Source: Microcyclospora pomicola (taxonomy: Eukaryota; Ascomycota; Dothideomycetes; Capnodiales). Taken from it: a DNA stretch of 64,000 nt. The notes under the pieces were generated by a model. The model ran no database searches and had not been told where the DNA came from. It saw nothing but the letters and a program-made list of their open reading frames with translations. Made by a program: the position numbers and the translations under genes. This document shows, in pieces, positions 1 through 9,107 of the stretch (within the stretch, counting starts at the first letter, position 1; each line of letters begins with the position of its first letter). Location: positions 744,001 to 808,000 of the forward strand of contig NHNY01000004.1 in the NCBI GenBank assembly GCA_002786065.1, written 5' to 3'.

Positions 1-1396
1 CAGCAGTGCGCTCAGTGTCGGTGCTGGTTCCTTGGCTTTTGTCATTGAGATACACGGGATCAGTCTCCTGATCGGAAAGGTCAGCGGTATCACGAACATC
101 AGTATGGAGGTCTGGTTCGGTAGCGCCGCTTTCCACGATGCCTTCGGTCGTGAGCGATGAGGATACGTCTTCCGAAGTTCCACTCATCGATGATTCCCGT
201 GAGTCCGACAGGCGAGCTGGCTTAGCGTTCTGATCAAAGGTATTTAGACCTCCACTACTTCTGCTCCCGGCAAGCCTTTTTTCGAAAGCGATCTTCTTCC
301 TGTCGCCGATTCCCGAGCTGGTACCCTCATTTGCCCCACGGGGGTCGGGTTTTACAACAAAAGATCTACCACCCCAGGTTTTGGTGTCAGACTGGCGTGG
401 ATTGATAGGGTCAGGCGTTGACAGTCGATCGGCTTTCCGTAACGTTTCATACGAGGCAGCATGAGTACCATTCCGAGGGGCGTGTGCCGTCGAATCACCC
501 CATGCTGCCCGCGCGTTTGTTATTTGTGCTTTGCTCAGAAGTGGATGAGAGCTTCGATGGACTGTGAAGGGCGACGATCGTCTTGTTGGAAGTCGCGCCG
601 GTTGGGACTTCAGACTATCTAGAAAAGCAGTGTCCCAATCATCGTTAGAGAATGCCACTTTTTCAATCGGATCCTCCCCTTCCTGTGAACGGTGCGGCGT
701 TGTCTGGTCCAAGCTGTTGGTTCGCGTTGCATCATCTAAGGCTATGTAGCCGAATGGGTTCGGCGAACGTGCGGCAGGGATCTTGTCGTCCTCTGGGCTT
801 TCTTTGGGATCCTCCTCGGGAGGCAATGTAGGCTGTGACGTGCCCTCTCGCGCCGCCATTTCCGATCGCATGCTGGCAATCAATCCATCCAATTGCGCTC
901 TCATAGGCGGCAAGCTTGACTTCGAGAGCTCTATCTCATCTTCTGCGTCCTTAAAAGGACGGCCGCGGACCGCGGTCTTCCCGCGAGTATTCGCATGACT
1001 TCTTCCACGATTTGTGCGGTCTTGTGACAAGGCTGGGCGTGCTTTTTGCGCCTCTGCCACATCGACCCCGGTATCAGATTCGTGTGATTCAGCCGTGCGC
1101 CCAGTTCGACCATCAGCATCCGGCTTGCGTGTCTTGGATTCAACATCTTTGCGGGGTTGGGGACGAGGCCGAGAAGTGACTCCTATATCATTGAAATTGC
1201 TTATCCAATCATCGTAAGTATGCTCCTCGTTATCGTTCCGGTTGGACTCATCGGCGGAGATCGATGTTGCAGCAGTAGTGTAGCGTTTCTTGTGCTTCTG
1301 CGCAACAGCAGTGCCGGTCACCATTGAATGGCGGCATCGGTGGCAAACGTAAGCCGGAGTACTCCATGATGGGATTTGCACAATAGTGCGGAACAT
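1..1396 (-). CDS. Partial gene, probable mitochondrial protein of unknown function (5' part only)
   Basis: The minus strand is open from an ATG at 1396 to the left edge of the window, 465 codons without a stop, so the gene continues outside. The N-terminus (MFRTIVQIPSWSTP, then YVCHRCRHS with a CxxC pair, then basic residues and YTTAATS) looks like the mitochondrial presequence of many fungal organellar proteins. The rest seen here is hydrophilic, low in complexity and rich in Ser, Asp, Pro and Arg, with no recognised fold. It could be the disordered N-terminal part of a large mitochondrial translation or RNA-processing factor such as mitochondrial IF2, but nothing seen proves that. A second in-frame ATG lies at 1324; I prefer 1396 because it captures the presequence. 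The gene is divergent from ORC6, with 294 bp between the start codons. Confidence 0.6.
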   Translation of the reverse strand, partial: MFRTIVQIPSWSTPAYVCHRCRHSMVTGTAVAQKHKKRYTTAATSISADESNRNDNEEHTYDDWISNFNDIGVTSRPRPQPRKDVESKTRKPDADGRTGRTAESHESDTGVDVAEAQKARPALSQDRTNRGRSHANTRGKTAVRGRPFKDAEDEIELSKSSLPPMRAQLDGLIASMRSEMAAREGTSQPTLPPEEDPKESPEDDKIPAARSPNPFGYIALDDATRTNSLDQTTPHRSQEGEDPIEKVAFSNDDWDTAFLDSLKSQPARLPTRRSSPFTVHRSSHPLLSKAQITNARAAWGDSTAHAPRNGTHAASYETLRKADRLSTPDPINPRQSDTKTWGGRSFVVKPDPRGANEGTSSGIGDRKKIAFEKRLAGSRSSGGLNTFDQNAKPARLSDSRESSMSGTSEDVSSSLTTEGIVESGATEPDLHTDVRDTADLSDQETDPVYLNDKSQGTSTDTERTA

Positions 1397-1690
1397 GAGG
1401 CTGAGGGTGGATGGATTCGCCGATCAGAAACAGGCGTGGTGTTGCAAGCGGCAATGTGAAATATATTTGAGGGTACATTGATGACATGATATCGGCGGGA
1501 CAATCCGCAGCCTAGAGAGTGTCTGATCATTCGCTCAGAGAGGGCAGAACGGCCAATTTGGACCACGTGACACCGCGTTTTACCGCGTCTCTAATCGCGA
1601 TGCTGTTCACGGTACCCAGCCGGGGGCTCTTGGTGATGTAGGCACATATTTCTGAACATCACCCTCTTCCGTGCCCAAGGGATATTCGCG

Positions 1691-2917
1691 ATGCCGACCT
1701 CGATCGAAAACAACCTGATGCTACTGCTCCCGACGCATGCTTTCCTGCCTCCCGAGCTTGTTCATCTCTCGACGTCACTTCTAGCACAATCTCGCTCAAA
1801 AGCAGCTTCATTGAAGCCCGACGAAGAAATCGCAAGAACGTATGCGTGTTGTAATATCGCATGCGAAAGACTACGCCATAAGCTAGCCCTAGATATCGCT
1901 AAGACGAATGCGCCGACCAAGCCCAGGGTATATGCAAAGCTGTACACGTATCTGGATGGAGCTTTGAACACGACGAAGTCTGCTGAGCCGCCGCAAAGGA
2001 GAGGCTGGAGGGACCTTAAGGCGAATAGTGCTAAGAATGCTGTGAATGGAAACGTGGGCGTCAAGCGACAGAGTGGTGCGGGCAGCACTCAAGCAACCAC
2101 ACCGAAACGTGGAAGGGAGTTTGGTGTTGCTCCGCCGGACGCAGAACGACAATTGCCCACATGGGTCATGCCTTTGCTGAATCAACTTTGCAAAGCGCTG
2201 AATGCTGAGGGTGCTGCGATTCATGTATACGCTGGTGCACAAAGTATCATGCTACATGAGCGACGTCACGCTACCGGATCCGCTGTGGATGTTACTCCAA
2301 GTAAACGCCGTCGAATGTCACCCCAACAAGTGGCTCGTACTGATGATGAAGCGCAATTGCCTTTCCTGCTCTTGGCCATCCTATTCCACGTTATCAAGCG
2401 CCTAGATGGCGAGGGAATTACGCATCGATACGAGGCAAGGAGGCTGAAAGGTCTTGGTGTCATCCGAACTTATTTCAAGACAAACAATGCTAGCAGTCTG
2501 CCTGTACTGTCAGAGTCACAAAGTTACGTCGAGAACATTGTCGACGCGTACGTAGAGCGCTGCGGGGACAGCTGGCTCGAGATGGAGTGGTACGAAAACA
2601 TTTCCAGTGTCATGTATGATGACCATGACGCAGAACAGGAACAGCAGAGTCATGCCGGTGACAACGCAGGCAAGGACGCGTCAACGTCAGATATCATACA
2701 AGTGCGAGCAGCGAAGACACCGCTGCGGCGAAAGGAGAGACATGCTGGCAGGCCATCTAGTGGAAACGATGATGTATCTGCGGCTGGTCTGCTGCCAGCT
2801 CTAGGTACGATGTTCCAACCTGCCATCGATTGGTTGAGCGACGAGCGTCGTGATGCATTCGAATCGTGGAAACAAGATGTCATCCGAGAATGTACCATTA
2901 TCGAAGCAGGGGGCTAA
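1691..2917 (+). CDS. ORC6: Origin recognition complex subunit 6
   Basis: A single-exon ORF of 408 aa. Orc6 is the smallest subunit of the origin recognition complex, which marks replication origins in the nucleus and loads the MCM helicase. The N-terminal ~90 residues match the fungal Orc6 cyclin-like (TFIIB-like) domain, with LPTHAFLPPELVHLSTSLL, then a KPDEEIARTYACCNIACERL stretch and a PPRVYxKLYTYL-like element (here KPRVYAKLYTYL). A second helical block at about residues 150-300 fits the second cyclin-like fold. The stretch between them and the C-terminal part (about 300-360) are charged and Ser/Gly-rich. Length is normal for filamentous fungi. The start is the first ATG of the frame and the stop is TAA at the end of the ORF. 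Confidence 0.88.
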   Translation: MPTSIENNLMLLLPTHAFLPPELVHLSTSLLAQSRSKAASLKPDEEIARTYACCNIACERLRHKLALDIAKTNAPTKPRVYAKLYTYLDGALNTTKSAEPPQRRGWRDLKANSAKNAVNGNVGVKRQSGAGSTQATTPKRGREFGVAPPDAERQLPTWVMPLLNQLCKALNAEGAAIHVYAGAQSIMLHERRHATGSAVDVTPSKRRRMSPQQVARTDDEAQLPFLLLAILFHVIKRLDGEGITHRYEARRLKGLGVIRTYFKTNNASSLPVLSESQSYVENIVDAYVERCGDSWLEMEWYENISSVMYDDHDAEQEQQSHAGDNAGKDASTSDIIQVRAAKTPLRRKERHAGRPSSGNDDVSAAGLLPALGTMFQPAIDWLSDERRDAFESWKQDVIRECTIIEAGG

Positions 2918-4537
2918 GAAGTGAAGTAATGTTTCGGGTACAAGACAAGAAGTCCGTGGCTCATGCATCACCTCTTCGGCTTACGAGACTAACACGGCGC
3001 ATGGCATTACGAGCACCGTGGGCTTCTTGTCCAGGTCTAGATACTAGAGATGGACACACTCTTGGCTTGCAGTCGCGGCCGCTGGACTCACATATAGCTA
3101 TGTTTGGAGTCCGCTGCAGTTGACTTCCTGACTCTGGTCTGCGAAGCATACGCTAGATTGCTGTTGCCGCTGATTAAATATGGACGACATCTGCATCGTG
3201 TTGATATTGATCTCTGCGGGTTGTCATGCGCGAAGCTTCAGCCTCATCAACGAACCACGGTGGATTGATGGTGCCCAATCCTGCTCGATGGTCGGTCCGT
3301 TGTAGTAGCTGTGTACGTTGACGATGACTTGGGCAAGCTTCAGACAATTCGATCTGACGCCAATTCTACAGGCTTGATCCGCCCGAGCTCATCTGTACTG
3401 AGACCTTGCTCGCTGGGGAGTTGTGTCGAAGCCGGCCTTGTTCTGGGCCTCCGGTGCGAATTCAGCATGGATACTGCGGTGATCAATCATGTCGTGCTCT
3501 GAATTGGTGGATGAAAGGATCAAGTGCCAGATTGTCCTGATGAGCCGGCTCCCAATAGATCCTGCGGTTCGAGCGCATGAACCTAGCTTGTATATGAGCG
3601 CGCAGGTCGATCGATTATTGCGAGCATGAAACAGCAACTGTAGAGTGCACGTGAGGCTTTACAGCTGGCTCGAAACATGCGCCTGCGTCCACATTACTGA
3701 TTGGCTCAACTTCTCCCCAAAAGCTTGTTTTCGGCACCCTTGATTACGGTATCCACACGGGGAAGCACGTTTTGGTTGAGGAGATGAGGTGCGTGACGGT
3801 AGGCCTCAGGAGGATGTAGTCGATACCTGCCGTTCTATTCATGTAAACGTCCTGCTTATCACGTGTATCCTGTCTTTACATATAATTATTCCCTGCATCC
3901 TTGATGTCAGTGCTGTGCCATTCGCTATAGCACTAGACCCATCACTACATCTGTAGACAGACAGGCACGGGTTCCCACGCTGACATCTGTCCGTGCCGAC
4001 AGCCGGGCGCTAGCAGCTGCAGTCGATAGTCTTCATTACGCGGCGTCAGCCTGTAGCGGACTAGCGACCGCAACATCTTGCGCCTCGCCAACTCTGAATC
4101 TTGTGCTCTCGCCCACGCAGCCAATTGCACCACTCCACCTACATCGACCAACGCAGATCTTGCTCGTGGCGCATCTGGCTCCCACGCGCGACATGCTAAT
4201 TCCGGACGCCTAATCCGGTGCAGTGCACCATCGCTGCTCCAGCCGCAGCAGCGGGCTTCAATTTGCCCCCAACGTCCTTGATTCCCTCTCGCCACGGGCC
4301 TGGCTCCCACTACTGTCCTTCTCTCCGCATCATCACCATCATTGCTGTTCCCCAGACCAAGCAACCTACCCTATCCATTCGTTCGTTCTTTCTTTCTTTA
4401 CCGCATCAAACCCTGGTCGCCTGGGGCCTTCTTTCCGCCTTGTTCCATACTTGTTTTTTACTGGATTGACATCTGCCAATCCTGGTGGCATCGAGCTGCA
4501 TTCCTCTCCTTCAACATTTTGACGTGTTTTTTCAGCG
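2918..4537. other. Gene-free region between ORC6 and the exo-glucanase gene
   Basis: No convincing coding frame on either strand. The last ~280 bp (4260-4537) are strongly pyrimidine-rich, as in highly expressed fungal leaders, and a TATA-like run (CATATAATTATT) lies near 3878-3890. The short ORFs here lack family resemblance. Confidence 0.5.
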
Positions 4538-6193
4538 ATGCATACCCATGGCCTGGCTACTACGGCCCTCGTCGCGCTCAGCGCGGTGGGGCGGGCTGCT
4601 GCGCAGATGCGCGGCGTGAACATTGGAGGCTGGTTGGTCACAGAGAAGTGGTGAGTTCGCGAACTGCATGACTAACCCTTAACACGAGCTGTTAAGAACG
4701 TTCTCGCGACCGAACGATATCACTGACGTGCCGTGTAGGATGACCCCGACGCTTTATTCAGGTACCAACGCCTCGGATGAGTGGTCGTTGTGCAACGAGC
4801 TAGGCAAAGACCAATGCTCGTCAACATTCCAGACCCATTACGAGTAAGTGATTGTTGCTGACAAGGCCGATCACTGCCCGACGTGCTGACATGGTCCTTG
4901 AAGAACATTCTACACTCGAGATGACTTTGTCGACATTGCAAACGCCGGACTCAACGCTGTACGGATACCCGTCGGCTACTGGGCCGTAGATCTCCTCGAC
5001 TACGAGCCTTACGTGAGCGGATCGTACCCGTACCTCATCCAGGCTGTCCAGTGGTGCAAGGAACTTGGACTTCAAGTCATGATCAGCATGCACGGCGCTC
5101 CGGGATCGCAGAATGGTGCCGAAACCTCTGGACTCATTGGCCCCGTGCTGTTCGCCACCAACCAGAGCAACATCGATCGGACCACGAACGTGCTGAAGAA
5201 CTTGACCACCGAGTTCTCTCAGGACATCTATGGCGGCGCCGTGACTAGCATCTCGCTGCTCAACGAGCCTGGATTGTTCACTCTAGAGTTCTCCATGGCA
5301 GAGCTGCAGTCCTTCTACACTGCCAGTGTCACCACGCTCCACGACATCAACTCTACCATGAACGTCGTGCTCGCTGGTAAGTCCAGCATATTGTCTGCGT
5401 CGAGCAGATACATAGATGTGTACGAAACATGATACTCACGGTGACCTCGTACCCAGACGCCTTCTATGGTGCCGCATGGTGGGCCAACTACAATCCTGTT
5501 CCCGACACGCCGATCGAGCACACCATCCTAGATGCCCATCAGTTCTATGCCTTCCCTCCCCTGAGCAATCTGGACCAGGCCGATGCCATCACCCGAATCT
5601 GTGCGCAATCCAACCTGCTCAAACAGAATTCCACCGAAAGTGGCATCATGCCAACCGTGATTGGCGAATGGAGTCTGCAGAGTGGTTCCTTGACCTCCGA
5701 GAACAGCACCCAAGGTTTGACCCAAGAAGAGCGGACTTGGTTTCGCATGTTCTTCGAGGCGCAAATCGCCGCGTACAGTTCCAACGGCGATGGCCAGTCT
5801 GCTCTGGGATGGATTTTCTGGGCATGGAAGACCGAGGAGGATATCGCCACCTGGTCGTACCGTCGTGGCATCACTTCCAAGTGGATCCCTGCTGACGTCT
5901 CGGATTCGAGCCAGCTCGAATACCCGATCCTCGACAGCGGCTGTATCGATTCGACATACGACTACAAGGCACCTGCATACGTACCGGCCTATAACGCATC
6001 AGTGTGGTCTCACTCCACCAGCAGTTCAACAGCCCAAGACTCCGGAACTGCGACCAGCAGCAGCAGTGGGAACAAATCTGGAAGCAGCAGCTCCGACACG
6101 AAGGGCGCAGCATCACCGTTGGCGAATCCGATGGGCATGCCGCAGCTCTGTCTGTTTGTGGTCTGCACGGTGCTTGGTGTGATGTGGCTATGA
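4538..6193 (+). CDS. GPI-anchored exo-1,3-beta-glucanase, GH5 family
   Basis: Four exons (4538-4650, 4739-4843, 4904-5376, 5457-6193) give 475 aa; all junctions are GT-AG and keep the frame. The N-terminal ~22 residues are a signal peptide, followed by MRGVNIGGWLVTEKW, the hallmark N-terminus of mature fungal GH5 exo-beta-1,3-glucanases of the yeast Exg1 type. The acid/base Glu lies in SLLNEP (about residue 194) and the nucleophile Glu in VIGEW (about residue 301). After the barrel comes a Ser/Thr/Gly-rich spacer and a hydrophobic tail (QLCLFVVCTVLGVMWL) typical of a GPI-attachment signal, so the enzyme should be tethered to the plasma membrane or wall. The family releases glucose from beta-1,3-glucan in wall remodelling. 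Exact substrate use is inferred from the family. Confidence 0.9.
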
Positions 6194-7331
6194 TGGAACA
6201 TTTCTTGACGCAACCTTAATCTAATTTGTGTTGGGGAACCATGCTGGGGGCTTCCTTTCAGGCGTATGGGCTGGTCTCATTGCATAGGTATCTACAGCAT
6301 TCATCTTGCATCATGGCCTGGTAGGGGCCAGCTGTGCTTTTATTTAGCATATAGATGTGCGTCCGCATAAGCGCCTCTGATCATGAACATTTCGATATCC
6401 TCTCGTATACCATGACTTGCTTCAACTTTCTTACGTGAATTACAGTTGCTTCTCAATGTTCCATCTGTTCTACCTAATAATGCCGCCCAACTGAGTCCTG
6501 GACTGCAAATTCTCAATTCGTTGCTACGTACACTGACCGAATCTTATGAACGGTCATTGTTCTCGACATTGAATGATGCCGTTCGAGACCTGCATAAATC
6601 GTTCGCTGAAGTTTGTGCAGGATCCTATAACTCACCTGTAAGAACGTTGACGCGGGTGGAAGAAAGCTCTCCCATGTGGGCAGCGTGCAATGGCAGCAGC
6701 GCGGATAAGCGGTACGGTAGGCGCTCCGAAATCTCCTTCCAGCCTCGTGATAGTCTGTACCGTCTTTCCTGTCCCTCGAACCTGCACATGTACCGTCCCT
6801 GTCTACCACCAACACCCGTGGCCCCGCCGCTGCTTACCGTTGTCTCGACGGCCATCGGACCAGGCCCGCTTGGCGGGGACCCAGGTGGCTGCGGGGCGCG
6901 GGTGCGTTTTGCTGCCGCGTCTTGCTGGTGCGCGTGGATTGTGTGCAGTCAGCAGCGGCGAGAGAGGTGGTGGGCCAGAGCCGTCATGGCTTGCCGACGC
7001 GCCTTTGGCCGATGGAACTGCCGCGCGACCTGATGCGCAACACTGCACCGCACACCTTGTTGCATGGTCCCGCCAGAGCTCATATGTTCCTCTGGCATAT
7101 GATGGTTCGGCGCTGAGCAGGTCTGATAAGTATCGCCCTTCTCCCCCGCTCTGCTCCTGTTCTGCTTCTGCTTGTTCCAACCCCCGCCCTTCTGATATAA
7201 TATCTCACGTCCTGGTATATCAATCTCTCGATATCCTACCTTTCTCTGCCTCTTCCCTTCAAAACTGTGAAAGGAAAACTACAATCAAGAGCAACCTCGA
7301 ACCGCAGTCTTCTCGATAACCTCGATTCATC
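6194..7331. other. Intergenic region and promoter of the dioxygenase gene
   Basis: Open frames of up to 209 codons exist here (6446-7033, 6690-7319), but they overlap one another on both strands, resemble no family, and lie in the GC-rich part. I treat them as chance. The distal end has a CT-rich tract (about 7136-7190) just before a TATA-like box. Confidence 0.5.
7193..7203 (+). promoter_or_regulatory. TATA-like box upstream of the intradiol dioxygenase gene
   Basis: GATATAATATC sits directly after a CT-rich tract and about 130 bp before the dioxygenase start codon, the usual arrangement of a regulated fungal core promoter. This is a positional inference. Confidence 0.4.
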
Positions 7332-8390
7332 ATGTCTTCCACAACTCACAAGTACGACCCCAACTTCACCCAGCATGTCATCGACACCTGCGGTCCCAAG
7401 ACCTCCCCGCGCATGAAGCAGATCTTCGCCGCCGCCATGCGACATCTCCATGACTTCGCCCGCGAGATCGATCTCACCCCCGAGGAATGGTTGGCTGGTG
7501 TCAAGTTCTTCAACGAGACCGGCAAGCAGTGGGCCGACTCCGATGGCAAGCGGAACGAGATGCACCGCCTGTCTGATATCGTTGGTTTGGAATCGTGAGT
7601 CGAAGCTTGATCTCGACATGCTCGGAAAGAAGACACACTGACCTTGTCCAGACTTGTCACGGAGATTGCAAACTACGTGATGACCGACTCACCTGAGTAC
7701 ATCCCGACGTCTGCAGCTATCCTCGGCCCCTTCTGGTCTCCCAACGCACCCTGGAGAGAACTCGGTGACTCCATCATCCAGGACAAGCACGAGGGCATTG
7801 TCACCTACATGCACGGCATCATCCGCGACCTCTCCACCCACAAGCCCATCCCCAACGTGACGTTCGACATCTGGCAGGCCAGCAGCAACGGCAAGTACGA
7901 CTTCCAAGACCCCTCCAACCAGAGCGACAACAACCTCCGCGGCAAGTTCAAGACCGACGAGAACGGCGAGTACCGTCTGTACTGCTTGCGACCAACTGCC
8001 TACTCCCTCCCCACCGATGGCCCAGCCTACCAGCTCCTCTCCGCATTGGACCGACACCCCATGCGCCCTGCACACATCCATCTTATGGTAAGCACGAGCA
8101 AGCAACACTATGGCTCCACCATGACCGCAAGCTGACCGACCCCACAGATCACCCACGACGAGTACAAGCCTGTCATCACCCAGATCTACCCCAAGGATGA
8201 CCCTTGGCTCTCCACCGACACCGTCTTCGCCGTCAAGGACGACCTCGTCGTCGACTTCGTCCCCATCGACCAGAAGCCCGCCAAGATGCCCGAGCACAGC
8301 GGACCCGGCGGCGCCGCCGTGAGAGAGCTGGAGTTGGACATCGTGTTGGCGCCCATCGGCATGGCCAGCCACTCGAAGCCGGACAACTAA
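7332..8390 (+). CDS. Intradiol ring-cleavage dioxygenase (catechol/hydroxyquinol 1,2-dioxygenase type)
   Basis: Three exons (7332-7594, 7652-8087, 8148-8390) encode 313 aa. The N-terminal ~90 residues form the helical dimerisation domain of this family ([19 protein letters not shown]). Next come the ILGPFW motif and the Fe(III) site: two Tyr in the [18 protein letters not shown] stretch and two His in [11 protein letters not shown]. The family opens catechol or hydroxyquinol between the two hydroxyls to give (hydroxy)muconates, feeding the 3-oxoadipate pathway. The absence of a signal peptide suggests a cytosolic enzyme. Catechol and hydroxyquinol use cannot be told apart from this sequence alone. 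The last intron lies right after the His motif. Confidence 0.9.
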
Positions 8391-9107
8391 GGGATGAGTT
8401 AAAACACGATGCATATTTGAAACACGATGGGTGCCCGGGTTTGCATATTGAGCGCTTTTTGGGACGAAACATCGGAGTTGTGTGGTTCATGTGTGTATGT
8501 TGTTACGCACTTCGAGGGGATTGTATATACGGTGCCCTGACTAGTCGGTGAGGTACCATGAGTCATTCAGTGACCTGTTTGTTCAGGAATGAGAAGTTCC
8601 CCGTCGTCCGTTCTCTCAGAATGCTGCATATCCACTTGTGAGATTGCCATGCTCTCACTTATGTTAAGTTGCCAGTCTAGGTGATGCTGTGTATGTTACC
8701 GCATTGGGTCAGTGGACGCAAACGTCGAACTGCAGTGGCTGGACCAATCGCTGCACGACGTCATAATCCAGATTGTCACATGCATGTGACCACGAACATC
8801 GTCAACACGATAATATTCTCGGCGGACCATCTCTTCTCGATACGCAGAATGCACCGACCTCTAGAATGAGGCAGGAGTCCTTCTCCGCAAAGCAAGCGTC
8901 GGCTGCGAACTGTAACTCTCGCATTTTTATGCCGCATTGATCTTCACTGCACGATGATCCAGCCCCTCACTTCTCAGCGATCATCGACCAGAGCTCTGCT
9001 CTAGGAAATGTGAGATCTCCCCAGTCGAGACGGACACGGTAGGTAGGACTGGTAACTCTCCTCCCTCGATTTGCATGTTGTAAGTATCTTCTCCTAGTCC
9101 ATCCGCC
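8391..9107. other. Intergenic region before the GH92 gene
   Basis: About 700 bp with no supported gene. It should hold the 3' end of the dioxygenase transcript and the GH92 promoter. No repeat or RNA gene is visible. Confidence 0.4.

Noticed and set aside
6446-7319. Two overlapping plus-strand ORFs of 195 and 209 codons
   Set aside because: Odd composition, mutual overlap, no motif; they lie in the promoter region of the dioxygenase gene.
7689-8414. 241-codon ORF antisense to the dioxygenase gene
   Set aside because: Runs through the dioxygenase introns and exons on the wrong strand; Val/Gly/Asp-rich translation typical of shadow frames.
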